In this document: in pieces, positions 1-10,189 of the stretch
Layout of the letters: each line of letters starts with the position of its first letter
How positions within the stretch are numbered: position 1 is the stretch's first letter
Source: Diogma glabrata
Taxonomy: Eukaryota; Arthropoda; Insecta; Diptera; Cylindrotomidae
Length of the DNA: 64,000 nt
Reading direction: 5' to 3'
Assembly (NCBI GenBank): GCA_963693315.1
Contig: OY856186.1
Coordinates: forward strand, 378,058,423 to 378,122,422
Notes under the pieces: model-generated
What the model saw: the letters and a program-made list of their open reading frames with translations, nothing else
Database searches by the model: none
Told to the model about the DNA's origin: nothing
Position numbers and translations under genes: made by a program

Positions 1-390
1 GGTGAAGCAAGCAACTTATTAAAGCATATGGCGATTTTTGAAGCTAATTATTTTGAAGCCTTTCAGATATCATGCAAGAGATACGATAAGAGGAAGCACA
101 TTGTTAACGCATTCATTCAAACCTTTGTGGGACAGCCTCATATTAGGAATCCATCAGCTGCAGCATTACGAGGTCTTACAAACACATGCGATGAAGTGAT
201 TCGAGGGTTAAAGGCTCTTGGTACTCAGTTTGAAAGAAGAGATCCGTGCGGTTGATTTACTTGGTAGTCAACAAATTATATAAGGACAACTAACAACAAT
301 TTGCGAATTTCATCATTCATATCCCTTGTCCTACATGGAATAGACCGGGAAGCAGCGTTGCATTTTGGTTAGTGATTTGATGCCGATTGA
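1..390 (+). pseudogene. BEL/Pao retrotransposon gag fragment
   Basis: From about position 25 a frame reads a stretch with the pattern of the BEL/Pao gag capsid region (DUF1759 type): FEAF..SCKRYDKRK, VNAFIQTFVGQP and NPSAAALRGL, followed by a conserved RDPCG. The frame breaks just after RDPCG at about 252; the neighbouring frame continues with YLVVNK-like and NFI residues, so a one-base indel is inferred. The element starts before the window. A close relative lies on the minus strand at 28188-29624 and shares almost the same amino acids, so both come from one family. The capsid protein would assemble virus-like particles in the cytoplasm of the host cell. No start codon can be assigned and no other Pao domain follows, so this is a relic. 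Confidence 0.75.
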
Positions 391-780
391 ATCTAATTTT
401 TATAGATAAATTAATTATTTGTGATGTGGAAAATAAGAGTCAGCCGTCAGACTTGCGGGGTAGGGGAGGGTAGGGGAGGTTTAAACTGGTAAAAAAAACT
501 TATTCCAAAAGTAATTTGATGCTGCTTCAAAATTTGTATGATGCATGTTTACACCATAACAATTGGAAAAAAGTGATCAGCTGATTGGCGGATGGGGGAT
601 TATAGGTCAGCTCCTCGTACGCATCAGTATAAAATTGCAATATAGTCAAGACCTTTCTGCATAGGATCTTGATGAAACTTTGGCAAATGATCCAGGTTCA
701 CTTGGAAATAGAAGATCTGAATTATATATATTATTTTATCATAATCATAATTTTATAGTCATATATATTATTTTATCATA
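391..780. other. non-coding, includes a displaced fragment of the 52-54.8 kb satellite
   Basis: No gene is seen. Positions about 652-722 are the reverse complement of 54718-54788 with only a few mismatches (shared words include CATCAAGATCCTATGCAGAA and TTTGCCAAAGTTTCATC), so a scrap of the 628-bp tandem repeat family sits here. There is a G-rich run at about 457-480 (GGGTAGGGGAGGGTAGGGGA). The rest is AT-rich filler. Confidence 0.6.
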
Positions 781-1080
781 ATCCAAAAATTCTTAAAAAT
801 GCAAACTTTTTCCAAAATTCTAAAAATATTGCAAAAATTATTACAAAATCAAAAGTTGAAAATTTTTTCAAAATTCCAAAAATTATAATAAAATCAAAAA
901 TTAAAAATTTTCCAAAATTCTTAAAATATTCCAAAAATTCTTACGAAATCAAAAATTAAAACTTTTTCAGAAATTCTAAAAATAATGCAAAAATTATTAC
1001 AAAATCAAAAATACAAACTTTTTCAAAATTCCAAAAATATTTCAAAAACTATAACAAATTCAAAAATGTCCATGTCCAAT
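781..1080. repeat. degenerate AT-rich tandem array (R1, part a)
   Basis: Irregular repeats of roughly 50 bp are built from the words CAAAATTCTAAAAATATT, CCAAAAATT and TTACAAAATCAAAAATT. The same words recur at 2105-2610 and 7630-8180, and on the opposite strand near 32690-32760. No coding potential is seen. It always sits beside the ~136-bp TTGACACACTTGACA units, so it is treated as a part of composite repeat R1. Confidence 0.7.
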
Positions 1081-1616
1081 TTCATTTTCAATTATATTTA
1101 CGTCATAAAAACAGCTACATTTTTTTCCCAAAAAATTGGCTAAAAAATAAATGAAATTATTTTTTGACACACTTGACATTATTTTTTGACAAACTTATAA
1201 TGCCATAATTCTCAATAATAATAATAAAATTTCATTTCAAACAATTTTATTTTTTCCTAAAAATTGGGTAAAAATAGAAAAAAATCTCTCTTTTGACACA
1301 CTTGACAACATTTATTTGACAAACTTATAATGCCATAATTCTCAATAATAATAATAAAACTCATTTCAAACAAACAATAATTTTATTTTTTTTCCACAAA
1401 ATTAGGTAAAAAAATAAATAAAAATCTTTCTTTTGACACACTTGACAACATTTTTTGACAAACTTATAATGCCATAGTTCTCAATAATAATAAAAAAAAA
1501 TTTCATTTCAAACAAAATTTTAATTTAATTTTTTCCCAGAAAATAAAATAATCAAAAAAATCTTTCTTTTGACTCACTTGACAACATTTTTTTGACAAAC
1601 TTATAATGCAATAATC
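1081..1616. repeat. ~136-bp tandem units (R1, part b)
   Basis: Four diverged direct repeats each contain TTGACACACTTGACA, then GACAAACTTATAATGCCATAA, then a (AAT)n run and TTTCATTTCAAACAA. The core word occurs near 1166, 1298, 1434 and 1567, giving a period of about 132-140 bp. Further units are at 2690-3030, 7000-7190 and 8375-8420, and inverted near 32410-32590. No ORF of note. Confidence 0.8.
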
Positions 1617-2042
1617 TAGATTTTGGTCTCACATACCAATCCCGACCATCAAGATTTCTCCAAATTCAATGTTTCTACTCGTAATCACTTAAAATGAACG
1701 TTTTTTAACCAAAAAATATGCAAATTTCCTTGTTTTGACACACTTGACGATTTTTTTGACACACTTCCGGTACAGTTATCAAACACATCGTCCTTTCGGC
1801 TCTTCCCATTGAGTAAACCTATTTTTAGAAAAAAAAAATTTTGAAATCCGTTCAACGGTTTTCTAGATTTCGTCGGTTGTGACGGACGGCCGGCCGGACG
1901 GCCGGCAGACAGACACACATTTTTTTTTTTTTTGCTTTTTTAGAATCAGTAGGTCCTAAAACGTCCAGAAATGCCAAAAAAGTGGGGGTAAGAATTTCAC
2001 TTTGAGCTCATGAATGTAATACTTAGGTCTTTCAGACCGAAG
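1617..2042. repeat. R1 hairpin-ended module, copy 1
   Basis: A ~425-bp unit begins near TCTAGATTTTGGTCTCACAT, carries a GC-rich island (GGACGGCCGGCCGGACGGCC, about 1882-1902) and ends in an imperfect hairpin with stem CTTAGGTCT / AGACCGAAG and loop TTC at 2022-2042. Other copies are at 6597-6993, 7195-7597, inverted 31983-32401 and inverted 51258-51640, plus a partial copy at 9234-9400. Small ORFs across it on either strand (for example 1685-1918 minus) are translations of the repeat, not genes. Confidence 0.8.
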
Positions 2043-3055
2043 GAATAATAAAACAGTAAGGATTGTGTTTGTGTTAAGGCTTTTATATAGTTTTCACCAA
2101 AAGCTTTATACGAGGACAAAATTATTAACAAAATCAAAAATTAAAACATTTTTCCAATTCTAAAAGTATTGCAAAAAATATTGCAATAATTGAAACTTTT
2201 TTCAAAATTCTAAAAATATTCCAAAAATTCTTACAAAATCAAAAATTGAAACTTTTTTCAAAATTCTAAAAATATATATAAAATTCAAAAATTTTATTTT
2301 TTTTTTCAAAATTCTAAAAATATTCCAAAAATTAGAATAAAATCAAAAATTTCAACTTTTTCTAAATTCTTTTAATATTCCAAAAATTCTTAAAAAATAA
2401 AAAAATTCAAATTTTTTCCAAAATTCTAAAAATATTGTAAAAATTATAACAATATCCAAAATTGAAACTTTTTCCAAAATTAAAAAAATTATAATAAAAT
2501 CAAAAATTTAAAATCTTTCAAAGTTCTAAAAATATTCCAATAATTCTTACAAAATCAAAAATTGAAACTTTTTTCAAAATTTTCCAAAACTATAACAAAT
2601 TCAAAAATTTCCATGTTCAATTATATTTACGTAAACAAAAACCTAAATTTATTTTTCCAAAATATTATCTAAAAAAATACATGAAATCATTTTTTTGACA
2701 CACTTGACAATATTTTTTTGATAAACTTATAATGCCATAATGCTCAAAAATATTAATAAAATTTCATGTCAAACAAATAATTAATTTTATTTTTTTCCAA
2801 AAATTGGATAAAAATATAAATAAAAATCTTTCTTTTGACACACTTGACACACTTGACAACATTTTCTTGACAAACTTATGATGCAACAATTCTCAATAAT
2901 AATAGTAAAATTTCATTTCAAACAAGTAATTAATTTTATTTTTCTCCAAAAATTGGGTAAAAAATAAATAAAAATATTTCTTTTGACACACTTGACAACA
3001 TTTTTTTGACTAACCTATAATGCAAGAATCTAGATTTTGGTCTCACATACCAATC
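2043..3055. repeat. R1 AT-rich array and ~136-bp units, second block
   Basis: After the module, the ~50-bp AT words resume (about 2105-2610), then three TTGACACACTTGACA units (about 2690-3030), then the start of a new module (TCTAGATTTTGGTCTCACAT at about 3030) which is cut at 3055 by the LINE insertion. Positions 3042-3055 (CTCACATACCAATC) form the left target-site duplication of that LINE. No gene is seen. Confidence 0.75.
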
Positions 3056-3077
3056 TCTCTCTCTCTCCCTCTGGCGT

Positions 3078-3942
3078 TTACATCCCATGGAGGGATTTTG
3101 CCGTCTGTGCAATCAGCTTCCAATTATCTCGTTCCATGACCAGTTGACCCCAGTTTCGACATCCTATATCACGAAGGTCTTGGATGATGTCATCACGCCA
3201 GCGTTGTCTAGGTCTTCCTCTTCGACGAACACCAGCTGGTTGTTGTTGGGACGCTTTTTTTATCATTCTATCCAATGGAGCCCTTTCTACATGACCAAAC
3301 CATCTAATCCGGTTGGATTTAATGAATCCGATTAAATCACAGCCTCCAAGAAACTGTCTGATTTCGTGATTCATTCAGATTCTATACTGATTTTCAGCAA
3401 CTTTACATGGACCATAAATTGTCGTATGACCTTCCTCTCGAAAGTTGATAAAATTCTACAATCGGAGGAAGTGTCCAGCTTTCACTTCCAAATGTAAGCA
3501 CAGGTCGAATTAATGCTTTGTAAAGTGTGAGTTTACACGACCGCGAAAGATATTTTGATCGCAGAAGTTTTGAGTATGCGTAGAAAACTCTGTATGCGGC
3601 AGAGACACGGGCTTTGATATCTGCCTGCATGTCATTTGACGATGTTATTACAGACCCGAGGTATTTGAAGTTTTCCACGCGTTCCACTTCATAGTCGCCA
3701 GTATCCAGATTTCCGGGAGGTATGTTCTTAGATGTTGTTAACACTTTGGTTTTGCCGGTGTTGATGCATAATCCAAGTCGTTTAGCATTTCTTTCAAGCT
3801 GAGAGAGACTATCCTTAATATCGCTTGTTCTACGACCGAGAAGCACAATATCATCTGCGTAGCCAAGAATTTGACTAGATTTGTTATATATGCAGTTTTG
3901 TGTCTCAATTCGGCCTTTTCTTATCGCGTACTCCAGCGCCAA
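3078..3942 (-). pseudogene. RTE LINE reverse transcriptase catalytic end and C-terminal domain
   Basis: This is the same frame as the preceding part, up to 3403. It holds the catalytic YADD box (QILGYADDIVLLGRR), then NTGKTKVL and ENFKYLGSVI. The frame is disturbed between about 3470 and 3375 (one indel, then an in-frame TGA just before 3374), after which the 3374-3078 frame gives the typical RTE tail: IRWFGHVERAP, RGRPRQRWRDDI and a final NWGQL region. The plus-strand ORFs here are shadows. The element's RT is complete in length but cannot be made as one chain. Confidence 0.85.
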
Positions 3943-5670
3943 ATTAAACAGTACGGGCGCAAGTGCATCACCTTGTCGAACACCTGATGTTATATCGAAA
4001 GGATCAGAAACCGACCCTTCGATTACTATTCTACAATTTGATCCCGATGTTGTGAGTTTGCACAGAGAAACAAGTTTCTCTGGGATGCCAAGGCATATGA
4101 GTGCGGACCAAAGGTTGTCGCGGATGATACTATCATATGCTTGCTTGAAATCAACGTATAGCTGGTGAATGCTGATGTTGTACTCCCAACATTATTCTAG
4201 AATCATCCTTAAGGTAAAACATTGATCTGTGGTTGAACGGTTGGGACGAAAACCACACTGATAGTCACCGATGATAGATTCGGCGAACGGGATGAGTCGA
4301 GCAAGTACGACATTAGCTAGTATTTTATATGCCGTGTTCAACAGTGCGATGCCACGATAATTCGCACACTTTAGACGGTCACCTTTCTTATGCAGCGGAA
4401 CAATGAGAGCTGTTTTCCATTCAGCAGGTAGTTCTTCTTGGTCCCAGATTGCAAGAATCAGATCATATATACGTGAGACCAGAGCTGCTCCTCCATTTTT
4501 CAAAAGTTCTGCGGGAATACCATCGAAACCTGGTGATTTGCCATTTTTCAGTTTTTTAATGGCACCTTCCACTTCTTCTATAGCTGGGTAAGGGACAAAA
4601 ATCTCCTCATTTGACGGAGCAATTGCTCGAATAGGATGAACTTCATTCGTTCTATTCAGTAGGTCTTGAAAGTGGGATCGCCACACTGCCAGCACATCGC
4701 GTTCACTTGTTGTAAGTTCATTGTTTTCATTTTTGATGGCTGTAGATCTTGGGTGGAAATCTTTTGTCAGATGCCGTGCATTGGCAAAGCACTCTTTCGA
4801 ATTTCCGTTGGCCGCATGTTGGTCGATGTTTTCGATGCAGCTCTTCATGTGTTCGCGTTTCTTTTTACGTAGAAGTTTTGCTGAGGCTTTTCTGGCGCTT
4901 AGATAATCAGCTTGGGAGCTTCGGGTGTTCCTTGTTAACCATTTTTCTCGCAGTTTTTGTTTATTTTCAACGGATTGGCGGCATTCGTCGTCAAACCATT
5001 CGTTGTGTGATTTCGGTGGTCGTTTTCCGATTGTAGTTTGTGCTGCGGCTATAATGGTTGATTGAAGCGTTTGCCATTCTTCTTGTATGTTTAATGGCAT
5101 CTCAGAAGAGATGTCATGCTCTTCTATGTTTTGTGTTATTATTTCCTGATATCTATTCAGCGTTTCCGGATGTTTAAATGCTTCGACATTCCAGCGCACG
5201 GTCTTTTTTGCTTGTCTGTTAAATGTAGATGATAATTTGCACTTGTACTTAAAGATGACAAGCATATGATCGGTGTCCATATCAGCACCTCTGTATGATC
5301 GAACGTCAGTTACACTTGTAGAGTGTCTCTTAGAGATCATGACGTGATCGATTTGATTTTCCGTTCTTCCGTCATTTGATTTCCACGTTGCTTTGTGAAT
5401 TCTCTTGTGAGGGAAGAAAGTGCTGGATATTACTAGATCATACATCATAGCCAGCTCGGCTGCGCGAAAACCGTTATTGTTGCTGGTATGATGCAAGCTG
5501 TTGGGGCCGATATATGTTTTAAGTTCTGCAATCCTACCAATTTGAGCATTAAAGTCACCTACCACGATTTTTATATCGTGCCGCGGGATGTTATTGATGA
5601 CTTCTTCGAGTTCTAGGAAAAACAGGTCTTTAATATCATCTGCTTTATCTTCAGTAGGTGCTATGAACAT
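3943..5670 (-). pseudogene. RTE LINE endonuclease C-terminal half and reverse transcriptase
   Basis: A 492-codon open frame (5670-4192) is followed in the same frame by the rest of the reverse transcriptase. Endonuclease motifs GDFNAQIG, NQIDHVMIS and TDHMLV lie in the first 150 residues. A linker of about 170 residues rich in Lys and Arg follows. RT motifs then appear in order: KNGKSPGFDGIPAELL, LIVPLHKKGDRLKCANYRGI and YQCGFRPNRSTTDQ. At 4192-4194 a TAA stands where the next codon should be read; the frame then continues with CWEYNI and LYVDFKQAYDS without a shift, so this is a point nonsense mutation. The enzyme copies its own RNA at the nicked target. Confidence 0.88.
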
Positions 5671-6105
5671 TGACGATCGTTACATCGAATTTTTGCGTGC
5701 GGATTCTCAGTGTGCATAACCGCATATTAATTGGGCAGAAGTCGATAACATGCTGATTCACGCGACGGTGTATAAGAAAGCCAACTCCAAATTCTCCTCC
5801 GTTTTTGATGACCGCAATAATAAAAGAGTGTATCCTTTCGCTGTTTCATGGATTCCACTCCCTGACCATCTTAGTTCTTGTAATGCCACTATATCCAGTG
5901 TGTAGCTCTCGACTTGTTGTGTTAGTTTTAGGAGATCTCCTGGTCTTCTGAGGCTTAGCACGTTCCAGGTTCCCATTTTTAAATCGTAGTCCGGGTACAG
6001 TTTCCGAGGTCGTTCCAATATTAAATCCGAGATATTCCGAGGCCTGTGTACAGAATTTATGACAATAATTTTTTTACGGAAATGGGGTGTTAGCCCTTCG
6101 CCCAA
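5671..6105 (-). pseudogene. RTE LINE endonuclease, N-terminal part
   Basis: The minus-strand frame starts near 6105 and shows the start of an apurinic-like endonuclease domain: MGTWNVLSLRRPGDL (metal-binding Asn) and LDIVALQELRWSG (catalytic Glu region). At about 5815 the frame shifts; an alternative frame continues with EFGVGFLIHRR and VNQHVIDF to about 5680, where another shift joins the long frame below. The endonuclease nicks host DNA to start target-primed reverse transcription in the nucleus. Methionine at 6105 is the first in-frame, but the true start is uncertain because the 5' end lies near a gap. Confidence 0.8.
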
Positions 6106-6159
6106 CCCAAATTTTCGTGAATGGGTTCGTTCTGCATCTTAAGGTCACCAGAAACAACC

Positions 6160-6300
6160 TTTTACACGTTTGTATAGCGAGCCGCTTGATCCAAGACAGA
6201 CGCCCGCTGCAAGCCGCCCCTAACATGGAGAACAGACGCTTTCTACACATTTACATAGCGAGCCGCTTGATCCAAGACAGACGCCCGCTCCAAGCCGCCC
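6160..6300 (-). repeat. tandem ~78-bp 5' repeats of the RTE LINE
   Basis: The words CACGTTTGTATAGCGAGCCG / CACATTTACATAGCGAGCCG and GACAGACGCCCGCT.CAAGCC each occur twice, about 78 bp apart, directly before the N run. LINE promoters are often built from such tandem monomers, so this may be its 5' UTR promoter region. The array probably continues in the gap, which would explain why assembly failed. Confidence 0.65.
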
Positions 6301-6500
6301 NNNNNNNNNNNNNNNNNNNNNNNNNNNNNNNNNNNNNNNNNNNNNNNNNNNNNNNNNNNNNNNNNNNNNNNNNNNNNNNNNNNNNNNNNNNNNNNNNNNN
6401 NNNNNNNNNNNNNNNNNNNNNNNNNNNNNNNNNNNNNNNNNNNNNNNNNNNNNNNNNNNNNNNNNNNNNNNNNNNNNNNNNNNNNNNNNNNNNNNNNNNN
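6301..6500. other. assembly gap (200 N)
   Basis: A run of exactly 200 Ns, a conventional placeholder for a gap of unknown size. It follows the tandem 78-bp repeats of the RTE LINE 5' end. Confidence 0.99.
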
Positions 6501-6596
6501 TCTCTACTCTCTGCCCCTCTCAACTACACCAACCTAATTCTGTTAGCGTTACCCAGGTAGCACGGCGTGGACGTAGAATTTCGGATTTTCGCTACC

Positions 6597-7194
6597 CTCA
6601 CATACCAATCCCGACCATCAAAATTTCTCCAAGTTCAATATTCCTACTCGCAATCACTTAAAATGAAAGTTTTTAAGCAAAAAATATGCAAATTTCCTTA
6701 TTTTGACACACTTGACGATTTTTTGACACACTTCCGGTACAGTTATCGAACATATCGTCCTTTCGGCTCTTTCCATTGAGTAAACCTATTTTTAGAAAAT
6801 TTTTGAAATCCGTCCAGCTGTTTTCTAGATTTCGTAGGTTGTGACGGCCGGCCGGCAGACATACATACACTATTTTTGCTCTTTTAGAATCAGTCCTAAA
6901 ACCGGACCTAAAACGTCGAGAAATGCCAAAAAATTGGGGTAAGAATTTCACTTTGAGCTCATGTATGTTATACTTAGGTCTTTCAGACCGAAGCAAAATC
7001 TTTTTTTGACACATTTGACAACATTATTTTGACAAACTTATGATACCATAATTCTCTGTAATAATAATATTCTCTGTCATACAAATAATTAATTTTATTT
7101 TTTTCCAAAAAATTGGGTAAAAAAGTAAATAAAAATTTTTCTTTTGACACACTTGACAACATTTTTTTGGCAAAATTCTAATGCAATAATCTAG
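6597..7194. repeat. R1 module copy 2 and one ~136-bp unit
   Basis: The right-hand remainder of the R1 module split by the LINE: it starts with the duplicated CTCACATACCAATC, has a shorter GC island (GACGGCCGGCCGGCAGACA near 6843) and ends in the hairpin CTTAGGTCT / AGACCGAAG at 6973-6993. It is followed by one TTGACACATTTGACA-type unit. ORFs 6567-6779 plus and 6673-7014 minus are repeat translations. Confidence 0.75.
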
Positions 7195-8439
7195 TTTTTG
7201 ATCTCACATACCAATCTCTACAGTCAAGATTTCTCCAAATTCAATGTTTCTACTCGTAATCACTTAAAACGAATGTTTTTTAAGCCAAAATATGAAAATC
7301 TGCTATTTTTGACACACTTAATGATTTTTTGACACACTTCCATTACAGTTATCAAACACAGCGTCCTTTCGCACCTGTCCATAGAGTATACCTATTTGTA
7401 GGAACCAAAATTTTTGAAATCGCTCTAGCGGTTTTCTAGATTTCGTAGGTAATGACGGCCGACCGGCAGACAGACATACATTTTTTTTTTGCGTTTTTAG
7501 AATCAGTAGGTCCTAAAACGTCGAGAAATACAAAAAAAAGTGGGGGTAAAAATTTCACTTTTGGCTCATGAATGTAATACTTAGGTCTTTCAGACAGGAA
7601 ACATTGCCGGAATTCCGATTGAATTGATTTAAAAAAATTCCAAATATTATAATAAAATCCAAAATTCCAACTTTATTCAAAATCCAAAAATATTTAAGAG
7701 AATATTACAAATAAACAATTCAAACTTTTTTCAAAAATCCTAAAATTTTTAAAAATTATCATAAAATCAAAAATTTAAATTTTTTTTCAAAATTTAAAAA
7801 TATTCCAAAAATTTAAAAAAATCAAAAATTTAAACTTTTTCAAAATTCTAAGCAATCCAAAAATTATTACAAAATCAAAAATTGAAACTTTTTTCAAAAT
7901 TCCAAACATATTGCAAAAATTATAACAAAATCAAACATTCAAACTTTTTCTAAGATTCTAAAAATTATAATAAAATCATAAATTTCAATTTTCTTCAAAA
8001 GTTCAAACATATTCAAGAGAATATTACAAAATCAAAAATTGAAACTATTTTCAAAATTCTAAAGATATTGCAAAAATCAAAACAAAATAAAACTTTTTCA
8101 AAATTCTAAAAATATTTCAAAACTTATAATAAAATCAAAAATTAAACTTTTTTCAAAATTCTAAATATTTTCCAAAAATTAATCAATCTTTTTAAAAACG
8201 ACATTTCATCTGCAACAACTTGATATTTCCCAATTGTTCCTATAAGTTGGGAGGAGTTGAAACTGGATAGAAACATGTCCAATTTCATGTTCAAATACAT
8301 TTCAACTCATAAAAATAATTACATACTTAATTTTATTTTTTTCCAAAAAATTGGGTTAAAAATAAATGAAAATCATTCTTTTGACACACTTGACAGTAGT
8401 TTTTGACACACTTACAATACAATAATCAAGGTTCTGGTC
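7195..8439. repeat. R1 module copy 3, AT-rich array and terminal unit
   Basis: Another module (7195-7597; its hairpin is degraded, reading CAGACAGGAA in place of CAGACCGAAG) is followed by the ~50-bp AT words (about 7625-8180) and a last TTGACACACTTGACA unit near 8380. The block ends in GGTTCTGGTC (8430-8439), the left target duplication of the TIR element that follows. No gene. Confidence 0.7.
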
Positions 8440-9233
8440 ATTGAATAAATATCTAAGGAAGAGTAACTAGACATTTTGAGTGAAGCATCTAATTTTAGTA
8501 TTGAGTGAAGTTTGATAGAGAGTTTGTATTCTAGCTGGGTGGTACTGTTTACAATTTGCATATTTATATTTTCAAATAAATAAAAGAAATAATAAATGTT
8601 ACATATAAATTTAAAAGCCTAATATGTTTGAATAAAATATTTCCTTATATTTCCAAATACCAATATTTTTAATTGTCCATACAACACATATTTTATTCAT
8701 ATTGAATTACTTTAAGAACACCTTATATTTGGCTGTGATAGCGTTTGAAATATGGTTTGACAACGATGGATTAAGAAAAATTACATTTATGTAGGGTAAT
8801 AAAATATAAAATTAAACTAGAAAATAACAGTTTTTGTAAAGCAAATACTTTATGTTTTTGTTAAAACATCATTCTAAGCCCTTTTTATGCGTAGTATTAG
8901 TCAAAATATTTTAATCATTGATATGAAATTCGATGATCAAAATTCAGTGTATTTAAGATTATTTGTACATATTTTAATGCAATGCTTCATTATACTTATA
9001 AATACTTATAATTGTTTTGTAAAATATTAATTTAAAGTTTAATTTTAATACATTTTGTTTAATTTGAATATCTTTAAGTAGAATTTCGGATAAAAGCTAT
9101 CATTTTATTTTAAAATACAAAACGAAATATGTCAAATGTCATGGATGAAGAACGCACAGATATACAAATTACAAACTTCAAAAAATATTCGTGTGGCCAC
9201 ACGTAATTATTTTTCCTTATATATTTATTCAAT
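8440..9233. mobile_element. 794-bp non-autonomous TIR element with 10-bp target duplication
   Basis: The left end reads ATTGAATAAATATCTAAGGA; the right end, reverse-complemented, reads ATTGAATAAATATATAAGGA, giving a 21-bp terminal inverted repeat with one mismatch. It is flanked by identical GGTTCTGGTC at 8430-8439 and 9234-9243. It has interrupted an R1 module, whose GGTCCCACATACCAA continues on the right. The interior has no ORF of note. A 10-bp duplication suggests a Mutator-like (8-11 bp) superfamily, but the ends are not otherwise diagnostic. A perfect 14-bp palindrome CGTGTGGCCACACG lies at 9190-9203. Confidence 0.85.
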
Positions 9234-9821
9234 GGTTCTGGTCCCACATACCAATGCCAACCATCAAATTTTCTCCACATTCAATGTTACTACTCGTAAT
9301 CACTTAGAATGATCGATTTTTTAAGCAAAAAATGCTCAATTTCGTGTTTTAACACACTTCATTATTTTTTGAAAAACACTTGACACACACTTTCTTTCGC
9401 CAATACAAATTTCGTCAATGCTAAACATACCAAATGTTTTTGGCATTTTCAAAAAAAAACTATAAAACATGCGCATTTTCTAAAGAATACAGGGTGAATA
9501 TAATATAATACTATAGGGCATAGTATTTATTATTCAAAAAAAACGTAGAAAAATCTGTTTGGAATCCTAAAACTTGATGTTCAAAAGATGAAAGCACATA
9601 ATATATTATCTATGTGAACCAAAAGAAATTACTAAAAATGTATGCCGGCAAAACTGCATTTCAAAGCAATAAATAAAAAATTCAGAATTTAGATTTTTTC
9701 ATTCGTTCCACTCATACAAAATTTTGATTTAAAAAAAAATCCACAAATAAATGTACATTTTCAAACGAATTGCCCAATTAACATATACTGCTGACATTTA
9801 ACATTTTAATTTACAAAAGTT
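9234..9821. other. R1 remnant and unannotated AT-rich DNA
   Basis: 9234-9400 is the continuation of the interrupted R1 module (ACATACCAATGCCAACCATC, then AACACACTTCATTATTTTTTG). From 9400 to 9821 there is nothing recognisable: no ORF above 60 codons, no inverted ends. Confidence 0.5.
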
Positions 9822-9834
9822 TTATCTGTGAGGA

Positions 9835-10185
9835 GAGTACACCCTGTTTTTCGATGATATGATTTTTCGATGTAATGATTTATTCATTACATCGAATATT
9901 TTCGATGTAATGATATTTCGATGATATGATTTTTTTTTCGATTTTACGATTTTCGATGGCATGATTTTTCGATTTTGTGAATCAAATTTTCGATGATATG
10001 ATTTTCGGTGATGTGATTTTTCGATGCTATGACTTTTCGACGTAATGAATTTTCGGTGATATGATTTTCGATGTTGCGATTTTCGGTTGTGTGATTTTTC
10101 GACGGTATGAGTTTTATTTTTCAATTTATTGCTTTTTTCGATGTAACGATTTTCGACGGTATGTTTTTTCGAAGATATGACACGA
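9835..10185. repeat. ~16-bp minisatellite, TTTTCGATGATATGAT type
   Basis: About twenty imperfect copies of TTTTCGATGATATGAT and TTTTCGATGTAATGAT are seen. On the minus strand they keep an open frame of about 115 codons made of HRKS/EKSH/RKSYHRK-type repeats, fused in frame to the RNase H end of the gypsy relic (ORF 9822-10283). The open frame is a product of repeat composition. The array stands where the gypsy integrase should begin. Confidence 0.85.
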
Positions 10186-10189
10186 TCCG

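Larger units (their letters stand above)
3056..6596 (-). mobile_element. RTE-type non-LTR retrotransposon, full span
   Basis: The element is bounded by an identical 14-bp duplication, CTCACATACCAATC, at 3042-3055 and 6597-6610. This is the mark of target-primed reverse transcription. The 3' end (left, minus strand) finishes in a short (GA)n tail at 3056-3066 rather than poly(A), as is usual for RTE-group elements. The 5' region has a ~78-bp direct repeat (6160-6300) running into the N gap. It encodes an AP-endonuclease and reverse transcriptase of the kind often annotated as craniofacial development protein 2-like in animals. It sits inside an R1 module. RTE clade assignment rests on domain order, the C-terminal motif and the microsatellite tail. 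Confidence 0.85.

Noticed and set aside
1685..1918. Possible small gene with CLSAGRPAGRPSQP in the R1 module (also 6673-7014)
   Set aside because: The same peptide pattern arises in several non-orthologous R1 copies with frameshifts between them; it is the GC island of a repeat.
3087..5036. Plus-strand ORFs (3087-3335, 3881-4168, 4403-4906, 4749-5036)
   Set aside because: They lie antisense to the RTE LINE coding frames and have no motifs of their own.
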